Source: Herbaspirillum sp. ST 5-3
GTDB taxonomy: Bacteria > Pseudomonadota > Gammaproteobacteria > Burkholderiales > Burkholderiaceae_D
Reading direction: 5' to 3'
Length of the DNA stretch: 64,000 nt
Assembly (NCBI RefSeq): GCF_004804275.1
Contig: NZ_STGI01000002.1
Location: 124,001-188,000, forward strand
Part shown: positions 24,834 to 33,915 of the stretch, piece after piece
Layout of the letters: every line of letters begins with the position of its first letter
How positions within the stretch are numbered: the stretch's first letter is position 1
Translations under genes and position numbers: made by a program
The notes under the pieces: generated by a model
What the model was told of the DNA's origin: nothing
The model's input: the letters and a program-made list of their open reading frames with translations, nothing else
Databases searched by the model: none

Positions 24834-25676
24834 TCAAACACTGGCGGCAATTTGCATGATGGCAGGATTAAGGCCAAGCAATTTCGAAAACGCACCCGAC
24901 AGCGCGGTTCCGCTGCCGGTGGTGAATCCTGCCACTGACCCCGCGCCTTCGCTGCGCAGAAGACCGCGTTCGGTCAGCAGGCGCACCAACTGGCGCGCGA
25001 TCGGCTCGCCGGTATCGACGATACTGACCGGAACGGGACTGATGCGGCCGACGATGTCCTCGATCAGGGGGCGGACGAACGGGTAATGCGTGCAGCCGAG
25101 CACCAGCGTATCCGCGCCTTCCGCGATCAGCGGTTCGATGTAGCTGCGCAGCAGTTGCGCCGTGGCGGCGGACTGCAGTTCGCCTTTTTCCACCTGATCG
25201 GCAAGACCGATGCAGGGTTGCGGCAGGAAGCGGACCTTGCTTGCGGCGCCGATCTGCTCGTGCAGCAGCTTGAATTTTTCGCTCGCTAGCGTGCGCTTGG
25301 TGGCCAGCACTCCGACTGTCCCGCTTTTCGTCAATGCGGCGGCCGGTTTCAGGCCTGGTTCGACGCCGACCACGGGTAGCGAAGGGTAGCGCGCGCGCAG
25401 CGCCTTGATCGCGGCGGCCGTTGCGGTGTTGCACGCGACCACCAGTGCCTTGACTTCGTACTGCATCAGAAATTCCGCGATCGCCAGCGAGCGTTCCACG
25501 ATCTCTTCTTCCGGCCTGCCCCCATAAGGCGCAAAGCCGGAATCGGCGAAATACAGCAAGTCTTCGCTGGGCAGGCAGGCACGGATGTGTTTGAGTACCG
25601 ACAGGCCGCCAATGCCGGAGTCGAAAACGCCTATCGGCGCAGTGTTGCGCTGCGAAGTGTCAGACGGATCAGGCAT
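24834..25676 (-). CDS. murI: Glutamate racemase
   Basis: A 280-residue racemase that makes D-glutamate for peptidoglycan. The two catalytic cysteines are seen in VVACNTATAAA and VLGCTHYPFV, and the N-terminal signature is GVFDSGIGGLSVLKHI. Other blocks are YFADSGFAPYG and GVEPGLKPA. The ATG at 25676 was chosen over a TTG five codons upstream. A short MarR gene lies 42 bases upstream on the same strand. Confidence 0.93.
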   Translation of the reverse strand: MPDPSDTSQRNTAPIGVFDSGIGGLSVLKHIRACLPSEDLLYFADSGFAPYGGRPEEEIVERSLAIAEFLMQYEVKALVVACNTATAAAIKALRARYPSLPVVGVEPGLKPAAALTKSGTVGVLATKRTLASEKFKLLHEQIGAASKVRFLPQPCIGLADQVEKGELQSAATAQLLRSYIEPLIAEGADTLVLGCTHYPFVRPLIEDIVGRISPVPVSIVDTGEPIARQLVRLLTERGLLRSEGAGSVAGFTTGSGTALSGAFSKLLGLNPAIMQIAASV

Positions 25677-25718
25677 GAAAAAACAAGGCAATGTGGATGG
25701 ATGACGCGAAGGTCATGC

Positions 25719-26165
25719 TCAGCCTACGTAAAAGTCGGAATGGGTCGGGAATTGCTCGAAGGGCGAGGTCAGCACGCGTTGCAATTCGGTTACCTGGTCA
25801 TGGTGCATCATGACCAGTCTCCTCACCAGTTCCTCACCCTTGGGCAACAGGTAGACCTCGACGCAGCGCTTGTCGTCGCGCCCGGGGCGGCGGCCCACCA
25901 GTCCTGCCTTCTCGCAGCGCGAGGTGAGCGCCACCACGCCGTGGTGATGGGCTTGCAGCCGCTCCGCGAGTTCGGCGATGGTCGCCCATTCCCGACCGGG
26001 ATAGCCCTTGATTTGCAGAAGCAGCAGGTATTGCAGGGGAGTAATTCCTTGGGATTGCGTAAGCTCTTCACTGAATCTGAGGAAGCGCCTCAGCCGATAG
26101 CGGAAATCGGCAAGCCCTTCGTAATCCAATTTGCTGGGTGGGGAAGACAGTGGCGATTCAGACAT
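25719..26165 (-). CDS. MarR-family transcriptional regulator
   Basis: A 148-residue winged-helix repressor. The recognition region reads ITPLQYLLLLQIKG, WATIAELAERLQAHHHGVVALTSRCEKAGLV and the wing GRRPGRDDKRCVEVYL (seen as separate blocks). Cys residues occur at the recognition-helix end and in the wing and might sense oxidants. Divergent from it lie a YIP1 membrane gene and an AhpD-like gene. A strong palindrome of MarR type lies between them, so it probably represses that pair and possibly itself. Confidence 0.87.
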   Translation of the reverse strand: MSESPLSSPPSKLDYEGLADFRYRLRRFLRFSEELTQSQGITPLQYLLLLQIKGYPGREWATIAELAERLQAHHHGVVALTSRCEKAGLVGRRPGRDDKRCVEVYLLPKGEELVRRLVMMHHDQVTELQRVLTSPFEQFPTHSDFYVG

Positions 26166-26284
26166 CAGAGCTCGGTGCAAAGTGGGTTTATAAAGGGATG
26201 ATATACGATGAAAGCCTTATTTCGGGCAACTGTAAGAACGAAGGGCAAGATTGCCGTCGGCATTTCACTGTAGACTTTTCTGTG

Positions 26285-26307
26285 TTTGTATCATAGAGTG
26301 ATACAAA
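26285..26307. promoter_or_regulatory. Candidate MarR operator
   Basis: TTTGTATCA, five bases, TGATACAAA: a perfect 9-base inverted repeat between the divergent MarR and YIP1 genes, with the size and spacing of MarR-family operators. Confidence 0.65.
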
Positions 26308-26441
26308 TCTTGATGCCTTGATGCGGTAGAGCTGTACCCTGTTAGGCTGGTGTTGGACATGCGCGTGAAGTTCCCAGGGAAAGCAGTGGCAAGACGCGCA
26401 AGGCGGACCGCGAATTTCCTCGGTTGAAAGGAAGAGTTGAG

Positions 26442-27011
26442 ATGAATTTTCTTAAATTGGTAAAGATGCCGTTCTCCTTCCATGAAGGATGGGACCAGCT
26501 CGACACGACGCACGCCTCGGTGGTGCGGATCTTCCTGCAACTGGTCCTGCCGCTGTCTCTGCTTCCGCCGGCGATGCTGCTTTACGCCGGCTCGCATCAT
26601 GCTTCGGCCTACATGATCAATGTCGCCCCGACCCGCTGGGAAGCGGTGGCGGCGGTGTTCTTTATCGCGGAGCTGATTACGGTTCCCCTGATGGGCATTC
26701 TGCTCAAGCAAATCGCATCGACCTATCAGATTGTCACGGACTCCCGGCGCAGCTTTCTGCTCGCAGCCGTGACGGCCATTCCGATGTTCCTGTCCAGCGT
26801 CGGACTGGCGATCCCGAACATGTGGGGCATGATCAGCGTGATCGTTCTTGGCCTGCTGCTTGCCGCCAGCGTCTTGTATCACGGCACCTTCTACATACTG
26901 AAACTGGAAGATCCGAGCGGGGCCGAGGTGCTGAGCGCCGAAGCCTTTGCTTCCGGCGCGCTGGTCTGGGCGCTCCTGTGCGCCTTCGTCTTGTTGCCAT
27001 TAATGAATTGA
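26442..27011 (+). CDS. YIP1 family membrane protein
   Basis: A 189-residue protein with five or six membrane segments (LVLPLSLLPPAMLLYAG, AAVFFIAELITVPLMGILL, AAVTAIPMFLSSVGLA, GMISVIVLGLLLAASVLYH, ALVWALLCAFVLLPL). The loop beginning PFSFHEGWDQL is typical of bacterial YIP1-domain proteins. No function is known. The ribosome site GGAAGAG is seven bases before the start. It is followed in the same direction by an AhpD-like gene and preceded by a MarR-type operator. Confidence 0.78.
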   Translation: MNFLKLVKMPFSFHEGWDQLDTTHASVVRIFLQLVLPLSLLPPAMLLYAGSHHASAYMINVAPTRWEAVAAVFFIAELITVPLMGILLKQIASTYQIVTDSRRSFLLAAVTAIPMFLSSVGLAIPNMWGMISVIVLGLLLAASVLYHGTFYILKLEDPSGAEVLSAEAFASGALVWALLCAFVLLPLMN

Positions 27012-27061
27012 CTCACGGCGAGACGAGCAAGACAATACCGTTAATCGAAAGGATTCCCTTC

Positions 27062-27415
27062 ATGGATCACCCCATGTATCCCGACGTGTCGCGCGAAATT
27101 TCGCAAAAGCGACGTGAGCTGGCGCCTGAAATCTACGGCGCCTTTCGCACATTCAGCCAGCGCGTATTCGCGGATGGCGCCTTGCCCTCCAAAACCAAGG
27201 AATTGATTGCCGTTGCCGTGGCGCATGTGACTCAGTGTCCGTACTGCATTCGCGGCCATACCGAACTCGCGCTGAAGAAGGGCGCAACCGAACAGGAAAT
27301 CATGGAAGCGATCTGGGTCGCATCCGAAATGCGTGCCGGCGGCGCCTTTGCGCATTCTGCGGTGGCTATCGACGCCATGCATCAGGCGCACGCGAAAAAT
27401 CCTGAACAGACGTGA
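27062..27415 (+). CDS. Carboxymuconolactone decarboxylase / AhpD-like protein
   Basis: A 117-residue all-helical protein with the AhpD-type redox site CPYCIRGHTELALKKGA (Cys-X-X-Cys followed by a His). It matches the small alkylhydroperoxidase-like members of the carboxymuconolactone decarboxylase family rather than the decarboxylase itself. It likely reduces peroxides or thiol adducts. Placed 50 bases after the YIP1 gene and under a likely MarR operator, it fits a redox-sensing module. Confidence 0.85.
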   Translation: MDHPMYPDVSREISQKRRELAPEIYGAFRTFSQRVFADGALPSKTKELIAVAVAHVTQCPYCIRGHTELALKKGATEQEIMEAIWVASEMRAGGAFAHSAVAIDAMHQAHAKNPEQT

Positions 27416-27470
27416 TGAAGGAGGTTTAAAGGAGGGTGAGGAGACAGTGAGAAAGAGTGAGACGTAAATA

Positions 27471-27510
27471 AAAAGAGGGGGCACGGCAACGTGACCCCCT
27501 CATTATTTTG
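27471..27510. terminator. Bidirectional Rho-independent terminator
   Basis: GAGGGGGCACG and CGTGACCCCCTC form a stem with A-rich and T-rich flanks on either side, between the convergent AhpD-like and fumarase genes. Confidence 0.88.
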
Positions 27511-27522
27511 GGCCTTGCCCGA

Positions 27523-29061
27523 TCAGCCTGCCGTCACGGGGATCGTGCCGAACTTGCCCGTTGCAATACGCTCCTGCCATTCCTTCGGACCGGTGTTGTG
27601 CACCGAAATGCCATTGGAATCGACGGCTACCGTCACCGGCATGTCCTTCACTTCAAACTCGTAGATCGCTTCCATGCCGAGGTCGGCAAAACCGAGCACC
27701 TTGGCACTCTTGATCGCCTTCGATACCAGGTAGGCTGCGCCGCCGACCGCCATCAGGTAAGCCGACTTGTGGTTCTTGATCGATTCGATCGCAACCGGGC
27801 CGCGCTCGGACTTGCCGATCATGGCGATCAGGCCGGTTTTCTCCAGCATCATGTCGGTGAACTTGTCCATGCGGGTAGCCGTCGTCGGGCCCGCCGGACC
27901 GACCACTTCGTCGCGCACCGGATCGACCGGGCCGACGTAGTAAATGACGCGATTGGTGAAGTCCACCGGCAGCTTCTCGCCCTTGGCCAGCATGTCCTGG
28001 ATGCGCTTGTGTGCGGCGTCGCGACCGGTGAGCATCTTGCCATTCAGGAGCAGGGTCTGGCCCGGCTTCCAGGACGCGACTTCTTCCTTCGTCAGCGTGT
28101 CCAGGTCGATGCGCTTGGACTTCTCGGTATCGGCGGTCCAGTGCACGTTCGGCCACAGGTCGAGCGAGGGCGGATCGATGTAGGCGGGGCCGGAACCGTC
28201 GAGTACGAAGTGCGCGTGGCGGGTCGCAGCACAGTTCGGAATCATTGCCACCGGCTTGGAAGCCGCATGCGTCGGATGCATGTTGATCTTCACGTCCAGC
28301 ACGGTGGTCAGACCACCCAGGCCTTGCGCGCCGATGCCCAATGCGTTGATCTTGTCGCACAGCTCGATGCGCAGTTCTTCCAGCTTGTTCTGCGGGCCAC
28401 GCTGTTTCAGCTCGTACATGTCGATGTCATCCATCAAGGACTGCTTGGCCATCAGCATGGCTTTTTCCGCCGTGCCGCCAATGCCGATACCCAGCATGCC
28501 GGGCGGGCACCATCCCGCGCCCATGGTCGGCACGGTCTTCAGCACCCAGTCCACCAGCGAATCGGAGGGGTTGAGCATCACGAACTTGGTCTTGTTCTCG
28601 GAACCGCCGCCCTTGGCTGCGACTTGCACTTCCACGGTATTGCCCGGCACGAGTTCCATGTGGATAACGGCTGGCGTGTTGTCCCTGGTGTTCTTGCGCT
28701 CGAATTGCGGGTCGGTCACGACCGACGCGCGCAGCACGTTATCCGGATTGAGATAGCCGCGGCGCACACCTTCGTTCACTGCATCGGTAATCGAGCCCTT
28801 GAAGCCCTCGAAGCGCACATCCATGCCGATCTTCAGGAACACATTGACGATACCGGTGTCTTGACAGATAGGACGCTTGCCTTCGGCGCACATGCGGGAG
28901 TTGGTCAGGATCTGTGCGATCGCGTCCTTCGCCGCAGGGCTCTTTTCCGCTTCATACGCGCGTGCCAGATGCTGGATGAAGTCCACCGGATGGTAGTAGC
29001 TGATGTACTGCAGCGCGGCGGCGACGGATTCGATCAGATCTTCTTGCTTGATGATGGTCAT
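27523..29061 (-). CDS. Class I fumarate hydratase (iron-sulfur)
   Basis: A 512-residue fused class I fumarase, converting fumarate to malate in the TCA cycle. Cluster cysteines are likely those in GKRPICQDTGIVN (Cys 66), AMIPNCAATRHAH and GAGWCPPGM. The N-terminal alpha and C-terminal beta parts are joined; the beta part shows GKMLTGRDAAHKRI and VGPAGPTTATRMD. The size and motif set are those of FumA-type enzymes. These are oxygen-labile because of the 4Fe-4S cluster. Confidence 0.92.
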   Translation of the reverse strand: MTIIKQEDLIESVAAALQYISYYHPVDFIQHLARAYEAEKSPAAKDAIAQILTNSRMCAEGKRPICQDTGIVNVFLKIGMDVRFEGFKGSITDAVNEGVRRGYLNPDNVLRASVVTDPQFERKNTRDNTPAVIHMELVPGNTVEVQVAAKGGGSENKTKFVMLNPSDSLVDWVLKTVPTMGAGWCPPGMLGIGIGGTAEKAMLMAKQSLMDDIDMYELKQRGPQNKLEELRIELCDKINALGIGAQGLGGLTTVLDVKINMHPTHAASKPVAMIPNCAATRHAHFVLDGSGPAYIDPPSLDLWPNVHWTADTEKSKRIDLDTLTKEEVASWKPGQTLLLNGKMLTGRDAAHKRIQDMLAKGEKLPVDFTNRVIYYVGPVDPVRDEVVGPAGPTTATRMDKFTDMMLEKTGLIAMIGKSERGPVAIESIKNHKSAYLMAVGGAAYLVSKAIKSAKVLGFADLGMEAIYEFEVKDMPVTVAVDSNGISVHNTGPKEWQERIATGKFGTIPVTAG

Positions 29062-29076
29062 GATGTCTGCTCAGGG

Positions 29077-29700
29077 TCAGTGGGAATTCTTGGCGCTTTC
29101 GGGAGGTGGCGCCATTAGTCGATCGCACATGGCGATTGCCATGGCGGACAACAGGAAAGTGATATGGATGCCGGTCTGCGCGATCAGCGTCTTCGCGTCA
29201 TAAGCGCCGGCGTTGATGAATGTCTTCAACAGATGGATGGACGAGATGCCGATGATTGCGGTCGCCAGCTTCACCTTCAGCACGGACGCATTCACATGCG
29301 ACAGCCATTCGGGTTGATCGGGATGGCTCTCCAGATTCATGCGCGAAACAAAAGTCTCGTATCCGCCGACGATCACCATGATCAGCAGGTTGGAAATCAT
29401 CACCACATCGATCAATCCGAGTACGACCAGCATGATCGTGGTCTCGGTCAATTTGGTCGGCCTGGAAGCGCCGTCGATCGTCACCGCATTGAGGACATGC
29501 TCGAGTGCAGCTTGATTCCCCATCGCGGCCCCGATGAGATCTATCAGTTCGACCCAGAAATGATAGACATACACGCCTTGGGCCAGGATCAGGCCGAGAT
29601 ACAACGGAAGCTGCAGCCACCGGCTCATGAAAATCAGGTTGGGCAGCGGGCGGATCGGGCGGTTGGCCCTGGTCGAGATATCGTTGTCGCTGGAGCGCAT
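29077..29700 (-). CDS. YqhA / UPF0114 family membrane protein (TIGR00645-like)
   Basis: A 207-residue membrane protein with four hydrophobic segments (RWLQLPLYLGLILAQGVYVY, TTIMLVVLGLIDVVMISNLLIM in blocks, LATAIIGISSIHLL, IHITFLLSAMAIAMCD). The block DVVMISNLLIMVIVGGYETFVS is the YqhA hallmark. Function is unknown. It sits 15 bases upstream of the fumarase start on the same strand, so they may be co-transcribed. Confidence 0.85.
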   Translation of the reverse strand: MRSSDNDISTRANRPIRPLPNLIFMSRWLQLPLYLGLILAQGVYVYHFWVELIDLIGAAMGNQAALEHVLNAVTIDGASRPTKLTETTIMLVVLGLIDVVMISNLLIMVIVGGYETFVSRMNLESHPDQPEWLSHVNASVLKVKLATAIIGISSIHLLKTFINAGAYDAKTLIAQTGIHITFLLSAMAIAMCDRLMAPPPESAKNSH

Positions 29701-29903
29701 GTCGCGAGGAAATTGGACAAAAATCAAACCCTCCCATTTTACACGCGCCAGCGCTTTCGCTCTCGGGTTTCGTGCGATGCAACAAAGACAAGCCCGCTGC
29801 GAAATCTCAAAAGTGAATATGCAAGACAGTCTATAAACGCATGAACGCTTCGGAGCTGAAAATCAGACCTTTGTATGCCTCCATAAGCTTGTCTCAAACA
29901 TAT

Positions 29904-29937
29904 GTGTAAGGCTTGAGTAAGTGTAAAAGCTTACCTT
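29904..29937 (+). promoter_or_regulatory. Candidate regulator site upstream of acs
   Basis: Two copies of a GTGTAA-(1-2)-GCTT pattern begin at 29904 and 29921, 17 bases apart. The second lies within an inverted repeat GTAAG-N8-CTTAC (29917-29934). It is in the expected promoter zone of the acetyl-CoA synthetase gene. No known consensus is claimed. Confidence 0.35.
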
Positions 29938-29970
29938 CGCAACAATTCAACGTTAGTGCGGGAGACCATC

Positions 29971-31953
29971 ATGTCCGATATCGAAACCCTAAAACAAGAA
30001 AGTCGCATCTTCAATCCACCGGAAGCGTTTGTTAAGAACGCCACCATTTCCGGCATGGAGCAATACAAGGCGATGTGCGCGGCAGCCGAACGCGATTACG
30101 AAGGATTCTGGGCGCAACTGGCGCGCGAGAACGTGCAGTGGCACAAGCCGTTCACCAAGACCCTGAACGAATCGGAAGCGCCGTTCTACAAGTGGTTCGA
30201 AGACGGCCAGCTCAATGTCTCCTACAACTGCCTCGACCGCAATCTGCAAAACGGCAACGCCGGCAAGACCGCCGTCATTTTCGAAGCGGACGACGGCAAG
30301 GTCACGAAGGTCACCTATCAGGAACTGCATGACAAGGTCTGCCAGTTCGCCAACGGCCTGAAATCGCTCGGCATCAAGAAAGGCGACCGCGTTGTCGTCT
30401 ACATGCCGATGTCGGTCGAAGGCATCGCCGCCATGCAAGCCTGTGCCCGTATCGGCGCGACCCACTCCGTGGTGTTCGGCGGTTTCTCCGCCAAGTCGCT
30501 GCAGGAGCGCATCATCGATGCCGGCGCGGTCGCGGTCATTACCGCAGACGAACAAGTGCGTGGCGGCAAGCACCTGCCCCTGAAGGCGATCGTGGATGAA
30601 GCGATCGACATGGGCGGCTGCGACACGCTGAAGAACGTGATCGTGTACAAGCGCACCGGCGCCAACATCAATTTCGTCGCCGGCCGCGACCTCTGGCTGC
30701 AAGACGTGCTCGCCAACCAGGCTGCCACTTGCGAGCCGGAATGGGTCGACGCCGAGCATCCGCTGTTCATTCTCTACACCTCGGGTTCGACCGGCAAGCC
30801 GAAGGGCGTGCAGCATTCTTCCGGCGGCTACCTGCTGTGGGCGATGCTCACCATGAAGTGGACCTTCGACATCAAGCCGACTGACGTGTTCTGGTGTACG
30901 GCCGACATCGGCTGGGTCACCGGCCACACCTACATCGCCTACGGCCCGCTGGCGGTAGGCGCCACGCAGATCGTGTTCGAAGGCGTGCCGACTTATCCGA
31001 ACGCCGGCCGCTTCTGGGACATGATCCAGAAGCACAAGACCACCATTTTCTACACCGCGCCGACCGCGATCCGTTCGCTGATCAAGGCCGCCGAAGCGGA
31101 TCCGGCCGTGCATCCGACCAAGTACGACCTGTCCAGCCTGCGCCTGCTCGGCTCCGTGGGCGAACCGATCAATCCGGAAGCCTGGATGTGGTACTACAAG
31201 AACGTCGGCCGCGAGAACTGCCCGATCGCCGATACCTTCTGGCAGACCGAAACCGGCGGTCACATGATCACTCCGCTGCCGGGCGTCACGCCAATGGTCC
31301 CGGGTTCCTGCACGCTGCCGCTGCCTGGCATCATGACTGCGGTGGTTGATGAAACCGGTCACGACCTGCCGTGGGGGCAGGGCGGCATTCTGGTCGTGAA
31401 GCGCCCATGGCCGGCCATGATCCGCACCATCTGGGGCGACCCGGAGCGCTTCAAGAAGAGCTATTTCCCCGAAGAGCTGGGCGGAAAGACCTACCTCGCC
31501 GGCGACGGCGCAGTGCGCAACGAAAAGACCGGTTACTTCACCATCACCGGCCGCATCGACGACGTGCTGAACGTCTCAGGTCATCGCATGGGCACGATGG
31601 AAATCGAATCCGCGCTGGTGGCCAACCCGATCGTCGCCGAAGCCGCCGTGGTCGGCAAGCCGGACGAGACCACCGGCGAATCCATCTGCGCCTTCGTGGT
31701 GCTGAAGCGCGCCCGTCCGACCGGCGACGAAGCCAAGCAGATTGCCAAGGAATTGCGCGACTGGGTTGCCAAGGAAATCGGCCCGATCGCCAAGCCGAAG
31801 GAAATCCGTTTCGGCGACAACCTGCCGAAGACGCGTTCCGGCAAGATCATGCGCCGCCTGCTGCGCGTGCTTGCCAAGGGCGAGCAGATCACGCAAGACG
31901 TATCCACGCTGGAAAACCCGGCAATCCTGGAACAACTGAAACAGGCGCAATAA
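29971..31953 (+). CDS. acs: Acetyl-CoA synthetase
   Basis: A 660-residue AMP-forming ligase that makes acetyl-CoA from acetate, ATP and CoA. Motifs: adenylation P-loop [13 protein letters not shown], the [10 protein letters not shown] block, [13 protein letters not shown], and the C-terminal domain with the acetylation-site lysine in [11 protein letters not shown]. The start at 29971 has GGGAGA upstream; an in-frame GTG 15 bases earlier is less likely. A terminator follows. It stands alone under its own promoter. Confidence 0.95.
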   Translation: MSDIETLKQESRIFNPPEAFVKNATISGMEQYKAMCAAAERDYEGFWAQLARENVQWHKPFTKTLNESEAPFYKWFEDGQLNVSYNCLDRNLQNGNAGKTAVIFEADDGKVTKVTYQELHDKVCQFANGLKSLGIKKGDRVVVYMPMSVEGIAAMQACARIGATHSVVFGGFSAKSLQERIIDAGAVAVITADEQVRGGKHLPLKAIVDEAIDMGGCDTLKNVIVYKRTGANINFVAGRDLWLQDVLANQAATCEPEWVDAEHPLFILYTSGSTGKPKGVQHSSGGYLLWAMLTMKWTFDIKPTDVFWCTADIGWVTGHTYIAYGPLAVGATQIVFEGVPTYPNAGRFWDMIQKHKTTIFYTAPTAIRSLIKAAEADPAVHPTKYDLSSLRLLGSVGEPINPEAWMWYYKNVGRENCPIADTFWQTETGGHMITPLPGVTPMVPGSCTLPLPGIMTAVVDETGHDLPWGQGGILVVKRPWPAMIRTIWGDPERFKKSYFPEELGGKTYLAGDGAVRNEKTGYFTITGRIDDVLNVSGHRMGTMEIESALVANPIVAEAAVVGKPDETTGESICAFVVLKRARPTGDEAKQIAKELRDWVAKEIGPIAKPKEIRFGDNLPKTRSGKIMRRLLRVLAKGEQITQDVSTLENPAILEQLKQAQ

Positions 31954-31985
31954 GCGCAAACGCCAAAAGAGCGAGGAGACTAAAA

Positions 31986-32023
31986 GACCGGTGCGGCCAC
32001 AAGCTGCACCGGTTTCTTTTTGG
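31986..32023 (+). terminator. Rho-independent terminator of acs
   Basis: ACCGGTGCGGC and GCTGCACCGGT form a stem with a five-base loop, followed by TTTCTTTTT, shortly after the acs stop codon. Confidence 0.87.
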
Positions 32024-32110
32024 AACTTTTCCCTGGGCAAACTGAAAAGCTGCAATAACTCGAAAGACTTTGCTATAATCTTGGGCTTCGCGCTAGCGAA
32101 CCAGAATCCA

Positions 32111-32201
32111 GGAGAGATGGATGAGCGGTTTAAGTCGCACGCCTGGAAAGCGTGTATAGGTTAATAGCCTATCGGGGGTTCGAATCCCCCTCTCTCCGCC
32201 A
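32111..32201 (+). tRNA. tRNA-Ser (GGA)
   Basis: GGAGAGATGGATGAGCGG opens a class II tRNA with anticodon loop CTGGAAA, a long variable arm (TATAGGTTAATAGCCTATC), a T-arm GGGGGTTCGAATCCCCC and acceptor end TCTCTCCG plus CCA. The anticodon GGA reads serine. It is the likely integration site of the adjacent element. Confidence 0.95.
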
Positions 32202-32232
32202 AAATGTCGTTCAAAGAAGTTCAGGCAGGATC

Positions 32233-32273
32233 AAAAACCCGCATTAAACCAAGTGTTTATGCGGGTTTTTTGT
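32233..32273 (+). terminator. Rho-independent terminator after tRNA-Ser
   Basis: AAAAACCCGCAT and ATGCGGGTTTTTT pair around a loop and end in a U-run. It terminates the tRNA-Ser transcript. Confidence 0.85.
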
Positions 32274-32294
32274 TTCTGGAGCGTTTTTAACGTG

Positions 32295-32388
32295 CATTGA
32301 CATCCAGTAATTTTGGGGGCACGCTTGGGGGCATATTTGGTGCCCCCAAAACAGGATGCCCCCAAAATGCCTAAACTCGTTACCCCGC
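32295..32388 (+). repeat. Integrase control region, copy A of a diverged direct repeat
   Basis: Contains two GGGGGCA tracts and two GCCCCC tracts (TTTTGGGGGCACGCT..., ...GGTGCCCCCAAAA, GATGCCCCCAAAA) and the first codons of the broken integrase. The G and C tracts can pair with one another. It matches a decayed copy at 43347-43441 in the same orientation over almost its whole length. Confidence 0.75.
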
Positions 32389-32489
32389 TGACCGATGTTC
32401 AGGTTAAAAACGCCAAGCCCAAGGACAAGCCCTATAAGCTTTTTGACTGCGGCGGCCCGTCGAATGGGGTAAGGTTGGCATTGAAATGA
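32367..32489 (+). pseudogene. Truncated phage/island tyrosine integrase (N-terminal fragment)
   Basis: The frame from ATG 32367 gives MPKLVTPLTDVQVKNAKPKD followed by KPYKLFDCGG, the classic N-terminus of the DUF4102 arm-binding domain of tyrosine recombinases of the P4 type, then goes out of register and stops at 32489 after 40 codons. The full family is about 400 residues, so over 90 per cent is missing. Placement 165 bases after the tRNA-Ser 3' end, in the same direction, is the normal position of an integrase beside its tRNA attachment site. Confidence 0.85.
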
Positions 32490-32880
32490 CCGCTTTTTTG
32501 CCAACCTGTTGCCGTTCATCTCGCCTATACCCTTGGCTGTTTTTTCAAACTGACAGTATGTCAATCGGGGTCGACTTGACGTGCAGTTGCGCTGCGTTCG
32601 AGACAATATGCGCCGGTTCGAGCAACCAGATGCCTTGTAAACTCAAATCCATTTCTCGGTAATTCGTGCGCATCGGTCAGTCGTTCCGTGGCGCGACGTT
32701 GGTACAGCTTAAAAATATCAAAGACGACATGCAAGTCGCTGCACCGACTGCCGCATTGATGGCCGGTGCTGTCGCAGGCCGACGCAAAACGAACGAGGCA
32801 AAGCAGGTTTTATCCGTATCGCCTTGCCCCCGCCATGCCGGCGCCCATATTGAATTGCGTGGACCCGGCGCGCCTGTCGT

Positions 32881-33888
32881 CTATTTGCGCTGCTTTTCCA
32901 CCTCGGACTGCAGATCCTTGATCAGCTTGGCATGCCCGTCGTTGGCAAACTTATACATTGCCTGGCGGGTGGTTTCCTGCATGCGTTCGATTTCCTTGTC
33001 GCTGACAACGGTGACCTGCATTCCCTTGGATTTCAGGAAGTCGATCGCCTTTGCCGATGCCTCGCGCGTGTCCTTGCGCTCGAAGTCGCGCGCGGCAAAG
33101 GCAGAGTCCTGGACCGCCTTGCGCTCGTCGGCGTTCAGGCCGTCCCACCACTTCTTGCTGGCAAGGACGATCCACGGACTGTAGACGTGCTTGGTCAGCG
33201 ACAGGTATTTTTGCACTTCATAGAACTTGCTCGACTGGATGGTCGTGACCGGGTTTTCCTGGCCGTCAACAGTACCGGTCTCCATCGCGGTGAATAATTC
33301 GGAGAACGCAAGCGGGACGGCGTTTGCGCCGAAGCCCTTGAACATGTCGATGTAGACCGGGTTCTGCATCACGCGCAGCTTGATGCCCTTCAGGTCTTCC
33401 ATCTTCGTGATCGGGTGCTTGGAGTTTGTCAGGTTGCGGAAACCATTCTCCCAGTAGACGAGGCCGACCAGGCCTTTTTCCTGCAGCTTCGCCATCAACG
33501 CCTGGCCGAAGGGGCCATCCAGGATGGCATCGGCTTCCTTCTCGTTGCGGAACACGAAAGGCAAATCATAGACGCCGAAGTCGCTGACGATGCCGACCAG
33601 CGTCGCGGTCGATCCTACCATCATTTCCTGCGCACCACCGATCAGCGCGTTCTGCATCTGAATATCGCTGCCGAGGCTGGCATTGCCGAAGCCCTTCATG
33701 CGTATCTTGTTGCCGGTACGTTTGGCGAGATCGTCGGCGAAGAATTTCGCAGCGCGGCCCTGGTTGCTGTCCTCGGCGAGGCCGTAGCCGAAACGGATGA
33801 TGCGCGGCTGGAAATCCGCTGCCAGCGCCGCGGTGGCGGCACTTGCGACAGCGATAGCGAGAACGAGTTTCTTGAAAATGTGATTCAT
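32881..33888 (-). CDS. dctP: TRAP transporter solute-binding protein (DctP family)
   Basis: A 335-residue periplasmic protein. The signal peptide is NHIFKKLVLAIAVASAATAALA. Family blocks include IIRFGYGLAEDSNQGRAA, the arginine-bearing LKGIKLRVMQNPVYIDMFKG, and FSELFTAMETGTVDGQENPVTTI, where the TVDGQENP motif is diagnostic. It captures a carboxylate or sugar acid and delivers it to the membrane subunits. It is the last gene of a gluconokinase-dctQ-dctM-dctP operon, so gluconate or a related sugar acid is the likely ligand. Confidence 0.92.
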   Translation of the reverse strand: MNHIFKKLVLAIAVASAATAALAADFQPRIIRFGYGLAEDSNQGRAAKFFADDLAKRTGNKIRMKGFGNASLGSDIQMQNALIGGAQEMMVGSTATLVGIVSDFGVYDLPFVFRNEKEADAILDGPFGQALMAKLQEKGLVGLVYWENGFRNLTNSKHPITKMEDLKGIKLRVMQNPVYIDMFKGFGANAVPLAFSELFTAMETGTVDGQENPVTTIQSSKFYEVQKYLSLTKHVYSPWIVLASKKWWDGLNADERKAVQDSAFAARDFERKDTREASAKAIDFLKSKGMQVTVVSDKEIERMQETTRQAMYKFANDGHAKLIKDLQSEVEKQRK

Positions 33889-33915
33889 GACTCCTCCAGG
33901 TGTTGTAGGCAAGGG

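Larger units (their letters stand above)
32202..32880. other. Boundary region of an integrated element; integrase remnant and no intact gene
   Basis: About 680 bases after tRNA-Ser contain a terminator, the G/C-tract region and a broken integrase start. From 32490 to 32880 the sequence is open in places but has no ribosome site or recognisable protein. It looks like eroded mobile-element DNA. Confidence 0.5.

Noticed and set aside
27508-29118. A 536-codon rightward open frame opposite the fumarase gene
   Set aside because: Antisense shadow of class I fumarase; no ribosome site or domain.
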